DNA of 64,000 nucleotides from GCA-2401155 sp045047085. GTDB taxonomy: Bacteria; Pseudomonadota; Alphaproteobacteria; Rhizobiales; Rhizobiaceae. Numbering within the stretch: the stretch's first letter is position 1; every line of letters begins with the position of its first letter. A model generated the notes under the pieces. That model was not told where the DNA came from, searched no databases, and worked only from the letters and a program-made list of their open reading frames with translations. A program made the position numbers and the translations under genes. Below, in pieces: positions 18,172 to 27,076 of the stretch. Location of the stretch: NCBI GenBank assembly GCA_045047085.1, contig JASFYT010000077.1, forward strand, positions 35,758 to 99,757, given 5' to 3'.

Positions 18172-19485
18172 CTAAGCCTCGCCGAGGACGCTTTCCATGC
18201 CCCTCGGCATGGAACCACCATAGGCCCAATTCAACAGCTCAACTGTGTGACACATAGGAACGCCCGCATCCGCAGAAAGTTGTGTCAGACATCCTATGTT
18301 GCCCGCGGTAATTAAATCCGGTTTCACTTTGGCGATATTACGCAATTTGCGTTCCTTCAGGCGTCCGGCAATTTCCGATTGTAGAATATTATAGGTGCCT
18401 GCAGACCCGCAGCACAAATGCCCCTCGGGAATATCAACCACGTCAAATCCCACCGCTGAAAGCAATCGCTTCGGCTCATCCTTGATCTTCTGTCCGTGCT
18501 GCATGGAACAGGCTGAGTGGTAGGCCAGTTTCAACTTTCGGCCCTTTTCGTTCTTGTCGAGGTCGCGCGAGGAAAGGTATTCCGTGATGTCCTTGGCGAG
18601 CGACGCAATGGTCGCAGCCTTTTCGGCGTAATCCGGGTCCAGCCGTAGCATATGACCGTAGTCCTTTACCGTGGTGCCGCAACCCGATGTGGTAATGATG
18701 ATGGCATCTAGCCCACCATTCTCAATTTCGTACCACCACGCATCAATATTGTTTTTAGCGGCAGCAAGTGAAGCATCTTCGCGACCCATATGATGCACCA
18801 AAGCCCCGCAACAGCCTTCATTCGCAGGCACTACAATTTCAACGCCGATGCGTGACAGCAATTCCAGCGTAGCTGCATTAATGCGCGGATCAAGCACTTG
18901 CTGGGCACAGCCGGATAGCATGGCAACACGCGCAATTTTTGATGTCTCAGCTGAAGTAACAATCGGTAATTTAATCGCAGCAGGCAGACTTGTCGGCGCG
19001 AGTGCAAGCATGGCAGCCAACGGTTTCATGCCGGGAATTTTGGTAAAAAATCCGGCAAACGGCTTGGCGAGTTTTGCTGCATGAAGCGCAAAACGAAAAC
19101 GCGAAGGATAGGGCAAAACCATCGCCAGAACCGCACGAAATAAACGGTCCATGAAAGGGCGTTTATAGGTTTTTTGAATATGAATACGGGCGTGATCTAC
19201 CAAATGCATGTAATCCACGCCCGAGGGGCAGGTAGTGGTACAGGCAAGGCATGACAGACAGCGATCAATATGTTTGACGATTTTCTCATCCGCAGGCTTG
19301 CTGTTTTCCAGCATGTCCTTGATCAGATAAATCCGCCCGCGAGGGCTGTCCAACTCGTCGCCTAGCGTCAGATAGGTCGGGCAGGTCGCGGTACAAAATC
19401 CACAATGGACACATTTGCGCAGGATTTTTTCGGAGAAATCCACATGGGGGTCTGCTAATTGCTGCAAAGTAAAATTGGTTTGCAT
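18172..19485 (-). CDS. glcF: Glycolate oxidase iron-sulfur subunit GlcF
   Basis: The 437-residue protein carries two ferredoxin-type cluster motifs, CVHCGFCTATCP and CLSCLACTTTCP, in its first 80 residues. Two cysteine-rich CCG domains follow (EGCCGALVHHMG and LCCGSAGTYNI). It passes electrons from the FAD subunits GlcD/GlcE to the membrane quinone pool during glycolate oxidation to glyoxylate. Length is as in other GlcF proteins. It is the last gene of glcDEF, three bases after glcE. A strong hairpin in its 3' coding end (18193-18214) has no T-tract. Confidence 0.95.
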   Translation of the reverse strand: MQTNFTLQQLADPHVDFSEKILRKCVHCGFCTATCPTYLTLGDELDSPRGRIYLIKDMLENSKPADEKIVKHIDRCLSCLACTTTCPSGVDYMHLVDHARIHIQKTYKRPFMDRLFRAVLAMVLPYPSRFRFALHAAKLAKPFAGFFTKIPGMKPLAAMLALAPTSLPAAIKLPIVTSAETSKIARVAMLSGCAQQVLDPRINAATLELLSRIGVEIVVPANEGCCGALVHHMGREDASLAAAKNNIDAWWYEIENGGLDAIIITTSGCGTTVKDYGHMLRLDPDYAEKAATIASLAKDITEYLSSRDLDKNEKGRKLKLAYHSACSMQHGQKIKDEPKRLLSAVGFDVVDIPEGHLCCGSAGTYNILQSEIAGRLKERKLRNIAKVKPDLITAGNIGCLTQLSADAGVPMCHTVELLNWAYGGSMPRGMESVLGEA

Positions 19486-19488
19486 GGT

Positions 19489-20700
19489 CTAGCTGGCCTC
19501 CACTTGAGAGGCGCTCATTCGTCCGGGGTTTAGAATATTGGCCGGATCAAATTGTTGTTTGATGGCCGCCGACAGGGCAGCAACCCCAGGCGCTTCCGGT
19601 TGAAATGAGCTGGCCACATCACCCTTGTCAGCGGCCCGTACCAGCGTAACATGACCGCCGATCCCGGAAAGGCCGTGGCGTAAGAGCGTTGTCACACCCG
19701 CCGAGCCGCCATTGGTATCTAGCGTTTCATCCTCGGCAAACACCCAAATCAGCCCACCGGCCCAATCGAGGAAATATTCCAGACATGCATCATTCAGAAT
19801 GCGATTGAGAAAACCATCCGCATCACTCGGTTTTACCGAAATTCGCCAAACCGACCCGGTGCGCCCGGCAAATTTACGACATTCTCGAACCTGTTGCCAG
19901 ATATTCAGATGGCGTTTTTCATCAAGGCGGTTGATTGCACCAAATGACTGCAACAATTCACTGATACGCTCAGCGCGATATTCAAGCTGATTGCCAAATC
20001 CCTCAAGCCGTACAAGAGTTTGAGCCTCATCATCACCCGCAGGCAAATGGGCAAGACCGGTTGGATCAAACGGTGAGGTGGCAGCTTTTGCCAGTGCAGC
20101 AATCGCGTCCGTATGAGATAATCCTTCCACCGCGATGGTGGTGGATTTTTCCGCCAGCGGTAACACCTTGAATGATACTTCGCTCAATATACCCAGCGTA
20201 CCAAAACTTCCGGCCATCAATTTCACCAGATCATAGCCCGTGACGTTTTTCATCACCCGTCCACCATTCTTGACGATATCGCCAGTACCGTTGATGAAGC
20301 GAACGCCAATCAGGCAATCACGGCAAGCACCACCCTGAAAGCGCTTCGGCCCGGAAATGCCGCAAGCAACAATGCCGCCAATTGTCGGCTCGCCTGCGCT
20401 TCCCATTAAGGAGCGATAATCGGCAGGTTCAAACGGCAGGTGCTGCCCCTCTTTCGCTAGTGCCTCCTCAATTTCAGCAAGAGGCGTTCCCGACTTGGCG
20501 ACGATTGTAAGGGCTCCCGGTTCATAGAGCGTAATGCCGCTTAAACCGGAGGTGGATAATTGCATATCCGCATGAACGGGATTGCCCAGACCAAGGCGTG
20601 TTCCGCCACCAACAATTTCGATTGAAGAAATATCAGAATTAGCCTTGCGGACGATTTCAGCGATCTCATCGTCGCTAGCGGGATGTTGAACATTACTCAT
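19489..20700 (-). CDS. glcE: Glycolate oxidase FAD-binding subunit GlcE
   Basis: This 403-residue subunit has the FAD-binding type 4 fold. GGGTRLGLGNPV lies near the N-terminus, GSAGEPTIGGIVACGISGP around 105-125, and GGRVMKNVTGYDLVKLMAGSFGTLG follows. The C-terminal half, with the NPGRMSAS ending, is shorter than in GlcD. It forms the glycolate oxidase complex with GlcD and GlcF. Its ATG overlaps the glcD stop by one base (TAATG). Confidence 0.95.
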   Translation of the reverse strand: MSNVQHPASDDEIAEIVRKANSDISSIEIVGGGTRLGLGNPVHADMQLSTSGLSGITLYEPGALTIVAKSGTPLAEIEEALAKEGQHLPFEPADYRSLMGSAGEPTIGGIVACGISGPKRFQGGACRDCLIGVRFINGTGDIVKNGGRVMKNVTGYDLVKLMAGSFGTLGILSEVSFKVLPLAEKSTTIAVEGLSHTDAIAALAKAATSPFDPTGLAHLPAGDDEAQTLVRLEGFGNQLEYRAERISELLQSFGAINRLDEKRHLNIWQQVRECRKFAGRTGSVWRISVKPSDADGFLNRILNDACLEYFLDWAGGLIWVFAEDETLDTNGGSAGVTTLLRHGLSGIGGHVTLVRAADKGDVASSFQPEAPGVAALSAAIKQQFDPANILNPGRMSASQVEAS

Positions 20701-22166
20701 TATGCAGCCTTATATTGCTGGTCGTTATTGCGCCGCGTATGGGTGATATCGATCGGGAAAACCTTGGCGGGGTTCAACAGCCATTGCGGGTCAAAAACGT
20801 CTTTCACCCGCATTTGCATTTCCATATCAATTTCGTTGAACTGATGCACCATCAAATCGCGTTTTTCGATACCGACCCCATGTTCGCCGGTGAGGCAGCC
20901 GCCCACTTCTACGCAAAGTTTGAGAATATCCGCGCCAAACGCCTCGCATTTTTCGAGGTCACTGGGAACATTGGCATTATACAAAATCAGCGGATGCAAA
21001 TTGCCATCGCCCGCATGAAATACATTGGCTACTTTAAGTCCGTATTGCTTCGACATTTCCTGCATCCGGCCCAAGACAAAAGAGAGTTGGGAGGTGGGAA
21101 TGGTCCCGTCCATACACATATAATCGGCAATCTGCCCCATGGCACCAAAGGCCGCTTTGCGTCCTTTCCAGATGGCATCGGACTGCACTGCGGATTCACT
21201 TTCACGCATAACAGCAGGGTCATGACGCTGACAAATTTCCTTGATCTTGGTCAGTTGTTCATCTATTTCGCCGGGTGAACCTTCAACTTCCACTATCAAC
21301 AAGGCATCCACATCCGTTGGATATCCAGCCTTGGCAAAGCGCTCGCAGGCAATGATTGCCGGGCCATCCATGAACTCCATCGCCACCGGCAATACGCCAG
21401 CCCGGATAATATCGGATACGCAGGCACCCGCCACTTCGCTGGAATTAAAGCCAAGCAAAATGGGTCGAGCTCCTTCAGGTTTGCGAAGAATTTTCAAAGT
21501 AGCCTCGGTGACCATGCCAAATTGCCCCTCGGAACCACAAATCAAGCCAAGCAAATCATAGCCCGAAGGATCCAGATGCCCGCCGCCAATCTCAATGATG
21601 TCGCCATTCATCAAAACCATTTTTACACCGAGTAGATTATTGGTGGTGACGCCATATTTAAGACAATGCGCACCGCCGGAATTCATGCCTATATTGCCAG
21701 CAATAGCGCAGGCCAATTGGCTGGAAGGGTCAGGCGCATAAAAGAAATCATTGTCTGCAACTTCCCCGCTTACCCCAAGATTGGTGATGCCGGACTGAAC
21801 TGTGATGGTGCGGCTATCATAGTCAATATCGAGCACTTCGTTCAAGCGCGATACGCCGATGACGATGCTATCGGCTGTGGGCAGCGCCCCGCCTGAAAGC
21901 GAGGTGCCGGAACCGCGCGGAATAACCGGAATGCCAAGTTCATTACAAAGTTTCAACGCACGTGACACTTCCTCGGTGGTACGTGGTAAAATAACCGCCA
22001 GCGGTGGACAGCGATAAGCCGCCAGACCATCACACTCGTAAGCAATGGTTTCACCCTCATCATGAATAACGATTTCTTCGCCAAGTTCTGACAAAAGACG
22101 AGTAATAATCTCGGTTCGCTCATTCATGATGTGCACATTAGGTGTGGGCATGGAAATATCACTCAT
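20700..22166 (-). CDS. glcD: Glycolate oxidase catalytic subunit GlcD
   Basis: The 488-residue flavoprotein oxidises glycolate (often D-lactate as well). The FAD-binding region is seen in VIPRGSGTSLSGGALP and PDPSSQLACAIAGNIGMNSGG. The C-terminal FAD-oxidase domain has the family motif HAGDGNLHP and TGEHGVGIEKRDLM. It is the first gene of glcDEF, with AAGGAG before the start. A promoter and a 19-bp inverted repeat lie directly upstream, shared in sequence with the lut promoter. Confidence 0.95.
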   Translation of the reverse strand: MSDISMPTPNVHIMNERTEIITRLLSELGEEIVIHDEGETIAYECDGLAAYRCPPLAVILPRTTEEVSRALKLCNELGIPVIPRGSGTSLSGGALPTADSIVIGVSRLNEVLDIDYDSRTITVQSGITNLGVSGEVADNDFFYAPDPSSQLACAIAGNIGMNSGGAHCLKYGVTTNNLLGVKMVLMNGDIIEIGGGHLDPSGYDLLGLICGSEGQFGMVTEATLKILRKPEGARPILLGFNSSEVAGACVSDIIRAGVLPVAMEFMDGPAIIACERFAKAGYPTDVDALLIVEVEGSPGEIDEQLTKIKEICQRHDPAVMRESESAVQSDAIWKGRKAAFGAMGQIADYMCMDGTIPTSQLSFVLGRMQEMSKQYGLKVANVFHAGDGNLHPLILYNANVPSDLEKCEAFGADILKLCVEVGGCLTGEHGVGIEKRDLMVHQFNEIDMEMQMRVKDVFDPQWLLNPAKVFPIDITHTRRNNDQQYKAA

Positions 22167-22204
22167 AGCAATCTCCTTATCCGTCGAGGGTTCTCTGAAC
22201 GTAT

Positions 22205-22237
22205 TGGTAAACTATTTTTACCACTTGCTGCAGTCAA
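22205..22237 (-). promoter_or_regulatory. glcDEF promoter with overlapping inverted-repeat operator
   Basis: On the minus strand TTGACT (22232-22237) and TAGTTT (22209-22214) are spaced by 17 bases, a good vegetative promoter about 40 bases before glcD. The perfect inverted repeat TGGTAAA-N5-TTTACCA (22205-22223) covers the -10, as expected for a repressor site. It has the TGGT-N11-ACCA form, which also satisfies the T-N11-A rule of LysR regulators. A near-identical site lies before the GntR-lutABC genes. Confidence 0.6.
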
Positions 22238-22277
22238 TGTTTATCGTTAAAAATCAATATACATTAATTCCAGAAAG

Positions 22278-23189
22278 TTGAAAATGGTACCCATCACCGA
22301 CATGGCAGTATTTGCAAATGTGGTTGCCTCGGGCGGACTAACCGCTGCAGGCCGCCAGCTTGGCATGTCTCCAGCGGTGGTTTCCAAGCGCCTGCGCAAG
22401 CTGGAAGAGCATCTTGGTGCCAGATTATTACACCGCACCACAAGGCAGGTTTTGCTCACAGAAGCCGGGCAGGGTTATTATGACCGTGTCGTGGAAATTC
22501 TCGCAGACATCGAAAAAGCGGAAAATTTTGTTTCCCGCAGGTCTGAATCTGTCCGGGGCGTTTTAAGAATTTCGGCCCCCACAACATTTGGTAGGATGCA
22601 CATCGCCCCTTATCTGCACAAATTCATGCAGACCAACGCTGATCTGACGGTAAATCTAGATTTATCGGACCGCTTCGTTGATATCGTCGGCGAAGGTTTT
22701 GATGTGGCAATTCGTATAGGCACACTGGACGATTCGACACTGGTCGCAAAAAAACTGGCAGGCGTTCGTAGGGTTTTGTGCGCATCGCCTGAATATCTGG
22801 AAACGCATCCTGAGCTTGGTCATTTACAGCAATTGGACGACCACCATTGCATTGCCACCCACAATCAGAACGTCTGGAAACTCGAAGGCCCCAATGGGCC
22901 AGTGGACTACCGGGTACATGGGGAATTGCAAACCAATTCCAGCGAAGTGGTGCGCGAGGCAGTGCTTTCAGGTTCAGGCATTGCGCTTCGCTCCACCTGG
23001 GATGTGGGGCCGGAACTTGCCAGTGGAAAGTTGAAAATCCTGCTACCCCAATATTCCGGCGACAAACACGCTGCTATTTACGCCCTCTATCCAACAAGAA
23101 ATTTCCTGCCTGCCAAAGTCCGCGTCTTTATTGAATTCCTGGCCGAACATTATGGTGCAAACCCTTATTGGGATAGAGGCTTGCTTTAG
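22278..23189 (+). CDS. LysR-family transcriptional regulator
   Basis: The 303-residue protein has an N-terminal winged helix (residues 1-60, with GGLTAAGRQLGMSPAVVSKRL). A LysR substrate-binding domain follows from about residue 90, of the CrgA/PA-like type with RISAPTTFGRMHIAPYL. It is divergent from glcD across 111 bp, the usual arrangement for a LysR activator or repressor of the neighbouring operon. The effector is unknown; glycolate is a natural guess. It could also act on lutABC, which shares the intergenic operator motif. Confidence in the family is high, in the target moderate. Confidence 0.9.
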   Translation: MKMVPITDMAVFANVVASGGLTAAGRQLGMSPAVVSKRLRKLEEHLGARLLHRTTRQVLLTEAGQGYYDRVVEILADIEKAENFVSRRSESVRGVLRISAPTTFGRMHIAPYLHKFMQTNADLTVNLDLSDRFVDIVGEGFDVAIRIGTLDDSTLVAKKLAGVRRVLCASPEYLETHPELGHLQQLDDHHCIATHNQNVWKLEGPNGPVDYRVHGELQTNSSEVVREAVLSGSGIALRSTWDVGPELASGKLKILLPQYSGDKHAAIYALYPTRNFLPAKVRVFIEFLAEHYGANPYWDRGLL

Positions 23190-23236
23190 TTTGCTCGCTT
23201 CTGCCTTTGGCAGAGGGAATAATGCAAGAGAATTGA

Positions 23237-23354
23237 ATGAGAGCCCAAAGGGCGGGCGTGGGAACCCGGCCGAGCAGGCCGCACCTTCGCAGGCCCGAAC
23301 GCCATGTCGGAGACATGCCAACGAGAATGTCAAGGATATGCCGTGAGTACAAAA
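23237..23354 (+). repeat. Hairpin-mosaic repeat element, copy A
   Basis: This intergenic element begins ATGAGAGCCCAAAGGGCG and ends near CCGTGAGTACAAAAA. It matches the element at 32601-32697 at both ends and in the core. It contains GCCC-AAA-GGGC, GGCC-GAGCA-GGCC and CATGTC-GGA-GACATG hairpins. The hairpin positions match those of the second copy, but the stem sequences differ. It lies between the LysR and GntR genes. Its function is unknown; it is probably a Hyphomicrobiales dispersed repeat. Confidence 0.7.
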
Positions 23355-23355
23355 A

Positions 23356-23397
23356 TGGTAAAAATATTTGACCAATCCATCCCTCAAACGCTATCTT
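23356..23397 (+). promoter_or_regulatory. Promoter and operator of the GntR-lutABC genes
   Basis: The inverted repeat TGGT-N11-ACCA at 23356-23374 reads TGGTAAAAATATTTGACCA and differs at only two of 19 positions from the glcD operator read on its own strand. It overlaps a candidate -35 TTGACC (23368-23373), which is 18 bases from TATCTT (23392-23397). The predicted transcription start then falls on or next to the ATG at 23403, and no Shine-Dalgarno sequence is visible. Confidence 0.5.
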
Positions 23398-23402
23398 AAA
23401 TC

Positions 23403-24176
23403 ATGAGCATATTTTCCCAAATTACCTCGGTAAAAACCGCTGACGAAGTTGCCCACCAGATTGAAGCTCTGGTGCTGGAAGGCGTGTTGCGGGTGGGAGA
23501 TCAATTGCCCGGCGAACGGGAACTTGCCAATACCACCGGCGTTTCGCGCCCCACGGTGCGAGAGGGCATCAAGGCGCTTGAAGCGCGCGGTATTTTGGAA
23601 AGCCACCATGGCGGCGGAACCTTTGTTTCCGATGTGATCGGCACAGTATTTTCACCACAGATTATCTCGATTTTGCCAGCCCACAAAAAAGCCACCCGTG
23701 ATTATCTGGAATTCCGGCATGAATTCGAGGGGAGTTGTGCAGCGTTTGCAGCTTTGCGTGCCACCACACTCGATCGAGAGTTATTCTCAGACCTAATGGG
23801 GAAGATGGAACTAGCTTCCAACGACCCTGAAAAGGAAGGGGACTTGGACGTTGAATTTCACTCTCTTATTGGCGAAATGGCCCATAATCTGGTGATGTTG
23901 CACACCATGCGGTCCTGCTATCGATTGCTTTCGGCGGGCGTATTTGAAAACCGTGAGCGGCTCTATTCGATTTCAGGCTCTCGCGAGAAACTGTTGCAGC
24001 AGCACCGCTCTATTTATGATGCAATCATGGCCCGCAATCCCGAGAAGGCCAGGTTAGCCGCACAGATTCATATAGATTTTATCAGCGAGCAGATGATTTT
24101 GCTTGAAAGTCTTGATGAAAGAGAGAGAATCGCAAAACTGCGTTCTGAGACCCGAAAATCAAAAACTGAAGTTTAG
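23403..24176 (+). CDS. GntR-family regulator, FadR/LldR subfamily
   Basis: The 257-residue regulator has a GntR winged helix (about residues 10-75, with LPGERELANTTGVSRPTVREGIKALEARGIL). An FCD ligand-binding domain follows, with His-containing helices (EFHSLIGEMAHN and HRSIYDAI). FadR-subfamily proteins next to lactate oxidation genes typically act as lactate-responsive repressors (LldR/LutR); that is the likely role here. The gene precedes lutA by only three bases, so it is probably co-transcribed and autoregulated. The start lacks a ribosome site, so a leaderless mRNA is possible. Confidence 0.9.
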   Translation: MSIFSQITSVKTADEVAHQIEALVLEGVLRVGDQLPGERELANTTGVSRPTVREGIKALEARGILESHHGGGTFVSDVIGTVFSPQIISILPAHKKATRDYLEFRHEFEGSCAAFAALRATTLDRELFSDLMGKMELASNDPEKEGDLDVEFHSLIGEMAHNLVMLHTMRSCYRLLSAGVFENRERLYSISGSREKLLQQHRSIYDAIMARNPEKARLAAQIHIDFISEQMILLESLDERERIAKLRSETRKSKTEV

Positions 24177-24179
24177 TAC

Positions 24180-24971
24180 ATGCCAAATTCAATTCCAAAA
24201 AATCCACGCGTTGCTCTTTTTGTCACCTGTCTGGTTGATCTATTTCGCCCCAGCGTCGGATTTGCTTCGGTAAAATTATTGGAAGATGCAGGCTGCGATC
24301 TGGAAGTACCCATGGCCCAGACGTGCTGTGGCCAGCCTGCATGGAATTCCGGGGATAGGGCAGATACACGAGATTTGGCCGAGGCCGTTATCAAAAATTT
24401 TGAAAACTATGATTATGTGGTGGCTCCTTCCGGCTCCTGTGCCGGGATGTTGAAAAAACATTATCCGGAAGTCTTCAAGGGTGATGCGCTATGGGAAAGT
24501 CGCGTCGAACGATTTTCAGAAAAAGTATATGAACTCACAAGCTTCTTGGTCGATGTTTTAAAGGTAGAAAAAGTTGATGCGATCTTGAAGGCGGATATCA
24601 CCTATCACGATTCATGCGCCGGTTTACGCGAACTAGGTATTCAGGAACAACCGCGAAAGCTGGTGAATTCCATTGAAGGCGTCACCATGATCGAGATGAA
24701 AAACAGCGATGTCTGTTGCGGTTTCGGCGGTACATTCGCGGTCAAATATTCAGAGATTTCCAATTCTATCGTCACCACCAAAACGGAACATATTGAAGAG
24801 ACATCAGCAAAAATGTTGCTGGCCGGCGACCTCGGCTGTCTGCTCAATATGGCCGGAAAATTGAGGCGCGAAAACAGCGGAATCGAAGTGCGTCACGTGG
24901 CTGAAGTTTTGGCGGGTATGACGGAAAACGCACCGATTGGCGAGCGAACACCAAGAGGCGGAGGGCGCTAA
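24180..24971 (+). CDS. lutA: Lactate utilisation protein LutA
   Basis: This 263-residue protein has two cysteine-rich CCG domains. The first contains QTCCGQPAWNSG with GSCAGML, the second DSCAGLREL with SDVCCGFGGTF. LutA is one of three subunits of an iron-sulfur L-lactate dehydrogenase complex that oxidises lactate to pyruvate. Length and motif order match the family. It is the first structural gene of lutABC, four bases before lutB. It is related in domain type to the C-terminal half of GlcF. Confidence 0.94.
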   Translation: MPNSIPKNPRVALFVTCLVDLFRPSVGFASVKLLEDAGCDLEVPMAQTCCGQPAWNSGDRADTRDLAEAVIKNFENYDYVVAPSGSCAGMLKKHYPEVFKGDALWESRVERFSEKVYELTSFLVDVLKVEKVDAILKADITYHDSCAGLRELGIQEQPRKLVNSIEGVTMIEMKNSDVCCGFGGTFAVKYSEISNSIVTTKTEHIEETSAKMLLAGDLGCLLNMAGKLRRENSGIEVRHVAEVLAGMTENAPIGERTPRGGGR

Positions 24972-24974
24972 ATC

Positions 24975-26411
24975 ATGGTGGAAATCACCTCACATGAATT
25001 CAAATCCAATGCCAATCTGGCCATGGGCGATGGCCAGTTACAAAAGGCCTTGGGGCATGTGCGAACCAACTTCATCAAGAAGCGCGCCGAGGCAAAAGCT
25101 GGCCTCGATGAATTTGATGAATTGCGCGACAACGCCAAGGCGATCAAAGATCACGTTCTGGAGAACCTTGATCTCTATCTGGAGAATTACGAGGAAAAAG
25201 TGATTGCCAGCGGTGGCCATGTTCACTGGGCGGCAACAGCCGACGAAGCCTGTAAACAGATATTGGACATTTGCCGCAGTGTTGGTGCCAAATCCGTCAC
25301 CAAGGGCAAGTCGATGATTTCCGAAGAAATTGCTCTCAATGAAGCACTTTCAGCAGCAGGCATTGAACCAGTGGAAACCGATCTGGGTGAATATATCATC
25401 CAGTTGCGCGGTGAACACCCAAGCCACATCATCGCGCCTGCCGTGCATTTGAACATGGACCAGGTGCGCGAAGACTTTATTAAACACCATACCCATCTGC
25501 CCGCCGATAGACCATTGAATGAACCGGAAACCTTGCTCCGCGAAGCTCGCGCCATTTTGCGCGATAAATTTCTTAGCGCCGATGTGGGCATCACAGGCGC
25601 AAATTTTTTGGTCGCCGAAACAGGCACATCGGTCATCGTCACCAATGAAGGTAATGGTGACCTCACTCAGACCTTGCCCAAAATCCATATCGTGATTGCC
25701 TCTATCGAAAAGATTGTACCGACACTGGAAGATATGAGCCAGATCGTGCGTGTATTGGCACGCTCCGCGACCGGGCAGGATATGTCAGTCTATACCACAC
25801 TATCAACCGGCCCCCGGCGCGAGGACGATCCTGATGGGCCGGAAGAGTATCACGTGGTGTTGTTGGATAATGGTCGCTCTTCCATGTTGGGCACCGAGTT
25901 TCAGGACATGCTGCGTTGTATTCGCTGTGGCGCCTGCATGAACCATTGCCCGGTCTATCATGCCATTGGCGGTCACGCTTATGGGTGGGTCTATCCCGGT
26001 CCCATGGGAGCCGTATTATCCCCCAGCCTCATCGGCGTTGATAAGGCTGGACATTTGCCCAACGCATCCACATTCTGCGGTCGCTGCGAAGCAGTTTGTC
26101 CGATGCACATTCCTCTGCCAAAAATGATGCGGCACTGGCGTGAGAAAGAGTTTGAAAAGCATCTGTCCCCAGTAACCCAAAGAGTATCGGTTCGAGGTTG
26201 GGCATGGGTGGCCAAACGGCCATTTTTATACCGGATAATTGCCTCTGCTTCAGCCAGATTTCTCTGGCTGCTTGGTGGCGTAAACCACCGTATCAAATCT
26301 TTGCCGCTCGCATGGGGCTGGACCAGACACCGCGATATGCCTGCACCCGAAGGATCAACCTTTATGAGCCAGTGGCGCGAGCATCAGGCACGCAATGCAG
26401 GTGATTTATGA
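24975..26411 (+). CDS. lutB: Lactate utilisation iron-sulfur protein LutB
   Basis: The 478-residue protein has an N-terminal LUD-type domain (VTKGKSMISEEIALNEAL and TGANFLVAETGTSVIVTNEGN). It is followed by two 4Fe-4S ferredoxin motifs, CIRCGACMNHCP (about residue 315) and CGRCEAVCPMHIP. It is the central electron-transfer subunit of the L-lactate oxidation complex. The C-terminal region after about residue 400 has a hydrophobic segment that could contact the membrane. It overlaps lutC by four bases. Confidence 0.94.
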   Translation: MVEITSHEFKSNANLAMGDGQLQKALGHVRTNFIKKRAEAKAGLDEFDELRDNAKAIKDHVLENLDLYLENYEEKVIASGGHVHWAATADEACKQILDICRSVGAKSVTKGKSMISEEIALNEALSAAGIEPVETDLGEYIIQLRGEHPSHIIAPAVHLNMDQVREDFIKHHTHLPADRPLNEPETLLREARAILRDKFLSADVGITGANFLVAETGTSVIVTNEGNGDLTQTLPKIHIVIASIEKIVPTLEDMSQIVRVLARSATGQDMSVYTTLSTGPRREDDPDGPEEYHVVLLDNGRSSMLGTEFQDMLRCIRCGACMNHCPVYHAIGGHAYGWVYPGPMGAVLSPSLIGVDKAGHLPNASTFCGRCEAVCPMHIPLPKMMRHWREKEFEKHLSPVTQRVSVRGWAWVAKRPFLYRIIASASARFLWLLGGVNHRIKSLPLAWGWTRHRDMPAPEGSTFMSQWREHQARNAGDL

Positions 26412-27076
26412 GCAAGAGAAACGAAATGCTTGAGAAAATTCGTGTAGCCATTGCCCCTAATGGCAACCATGACGAACGCCGGAAAAACCTACGCACTTCC
26501 GCCATGGCAAAAGCCAGCGGGGTTATCCCAAAACTGCCTGAATCCAAAAAAGCCATTCAAGCACGGTTTGAAGAACGCGCGGTCAATGCTGATGCAACGG
26601 TAATATTTTCCAAGCCGAGGGAAGTGGCGAACAACATCGCGAACTATTTGCGCGATCACAATCTACCCAGTGCAATTCGCACCGGTGACGACAAGCGATT
26701 AAAAACCCTGTTGAGAGGTTTTGAAAGCCTGCTGGAAATCAGTCATGGTCGAACCTATGGCGATGATATGGTCGGTGTCAGTCACGCCCTTGGCGGAGTG
26801 GCGGAGACTGGAACTTTGTTTTTGGAATCTGGCAAGGATAACCCGACTACTCTCAATTTTTTGCCTGAAACCCATATCGTAGTCGTTGATGCAGAGGATG
26901 TTGAAACCAGTTACGAAAACCTGCTGGAAAAACTGCGCAGCAAATATGGAGCAGGTAAAATGCCCCGTGTGTTGAATATGATTACCGGGCCGTCGCGCTC
27001 AGCCGATATTGAACAAACTTTGATCCTTGGGGCGCACGGTCCCTTGCGCCTCCACATCATTATTGTGCAAAAATGA
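26408..27076 (+). CDS. lutC: Lactate utilisation protein LutC (LUD domain)
   Basis: The 222-residue LUD-domain protein is the third subunit of the lactate oxidation complex. Motifs include GVSHALGGVAETGTLFLES, LPETHIVVV and the ending MITGPSRSADIEQTLILGAHGP, which are strongly conserved in LutC/YkgG proteins. The ATG overlaps the lutB stop (ATGA). Its own stop overlaps the rsmE start in the same way, so an RNA methyltransferase is translationally coupled to a catabolic operon. Confidence 0.93.
   Translation: MSKRNEMLEKIRVAIAPNGNHDERRKNLRTSAMAKASGVIPKLPESKKAIQARFEERAVNADATVIFSKPREVANNIANYLRDHNLPSAIRTGDDKRLKTLLRGFESLLEISHGRTYGDDMVGVSHALGGVAETGTLFLESGKDNPTTLNFLPETHIVVVDAEDVETSYENLLEKLRSKYGAGKMPRVLNMITGPSRSADIEQTLILGAHGPLRLHIIIVQK

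Noticed and set aside
18193..18214. TTCCATGCC-CCTC-GGCATGGAA hairpin as a terminator
   Set aside because: The stem is strong, but there is no T-tract on either strand and it lies within the glcF coding end.
20715..21278. 187-codon plus-strand open frame opposite glcD
   Set aside because: It is antisense to the confident glcD gene, shows no family motifs and has no ribosome site.
23131..23346. Small plus-strand open frame reading NESPKGGRGNPA
   Set aside because: It lies in the hairpin repeat, and the same peptide pattern appears in the second copy at 32543-32788. There is no ribosome site, and the reading frame is explained by the repeat.
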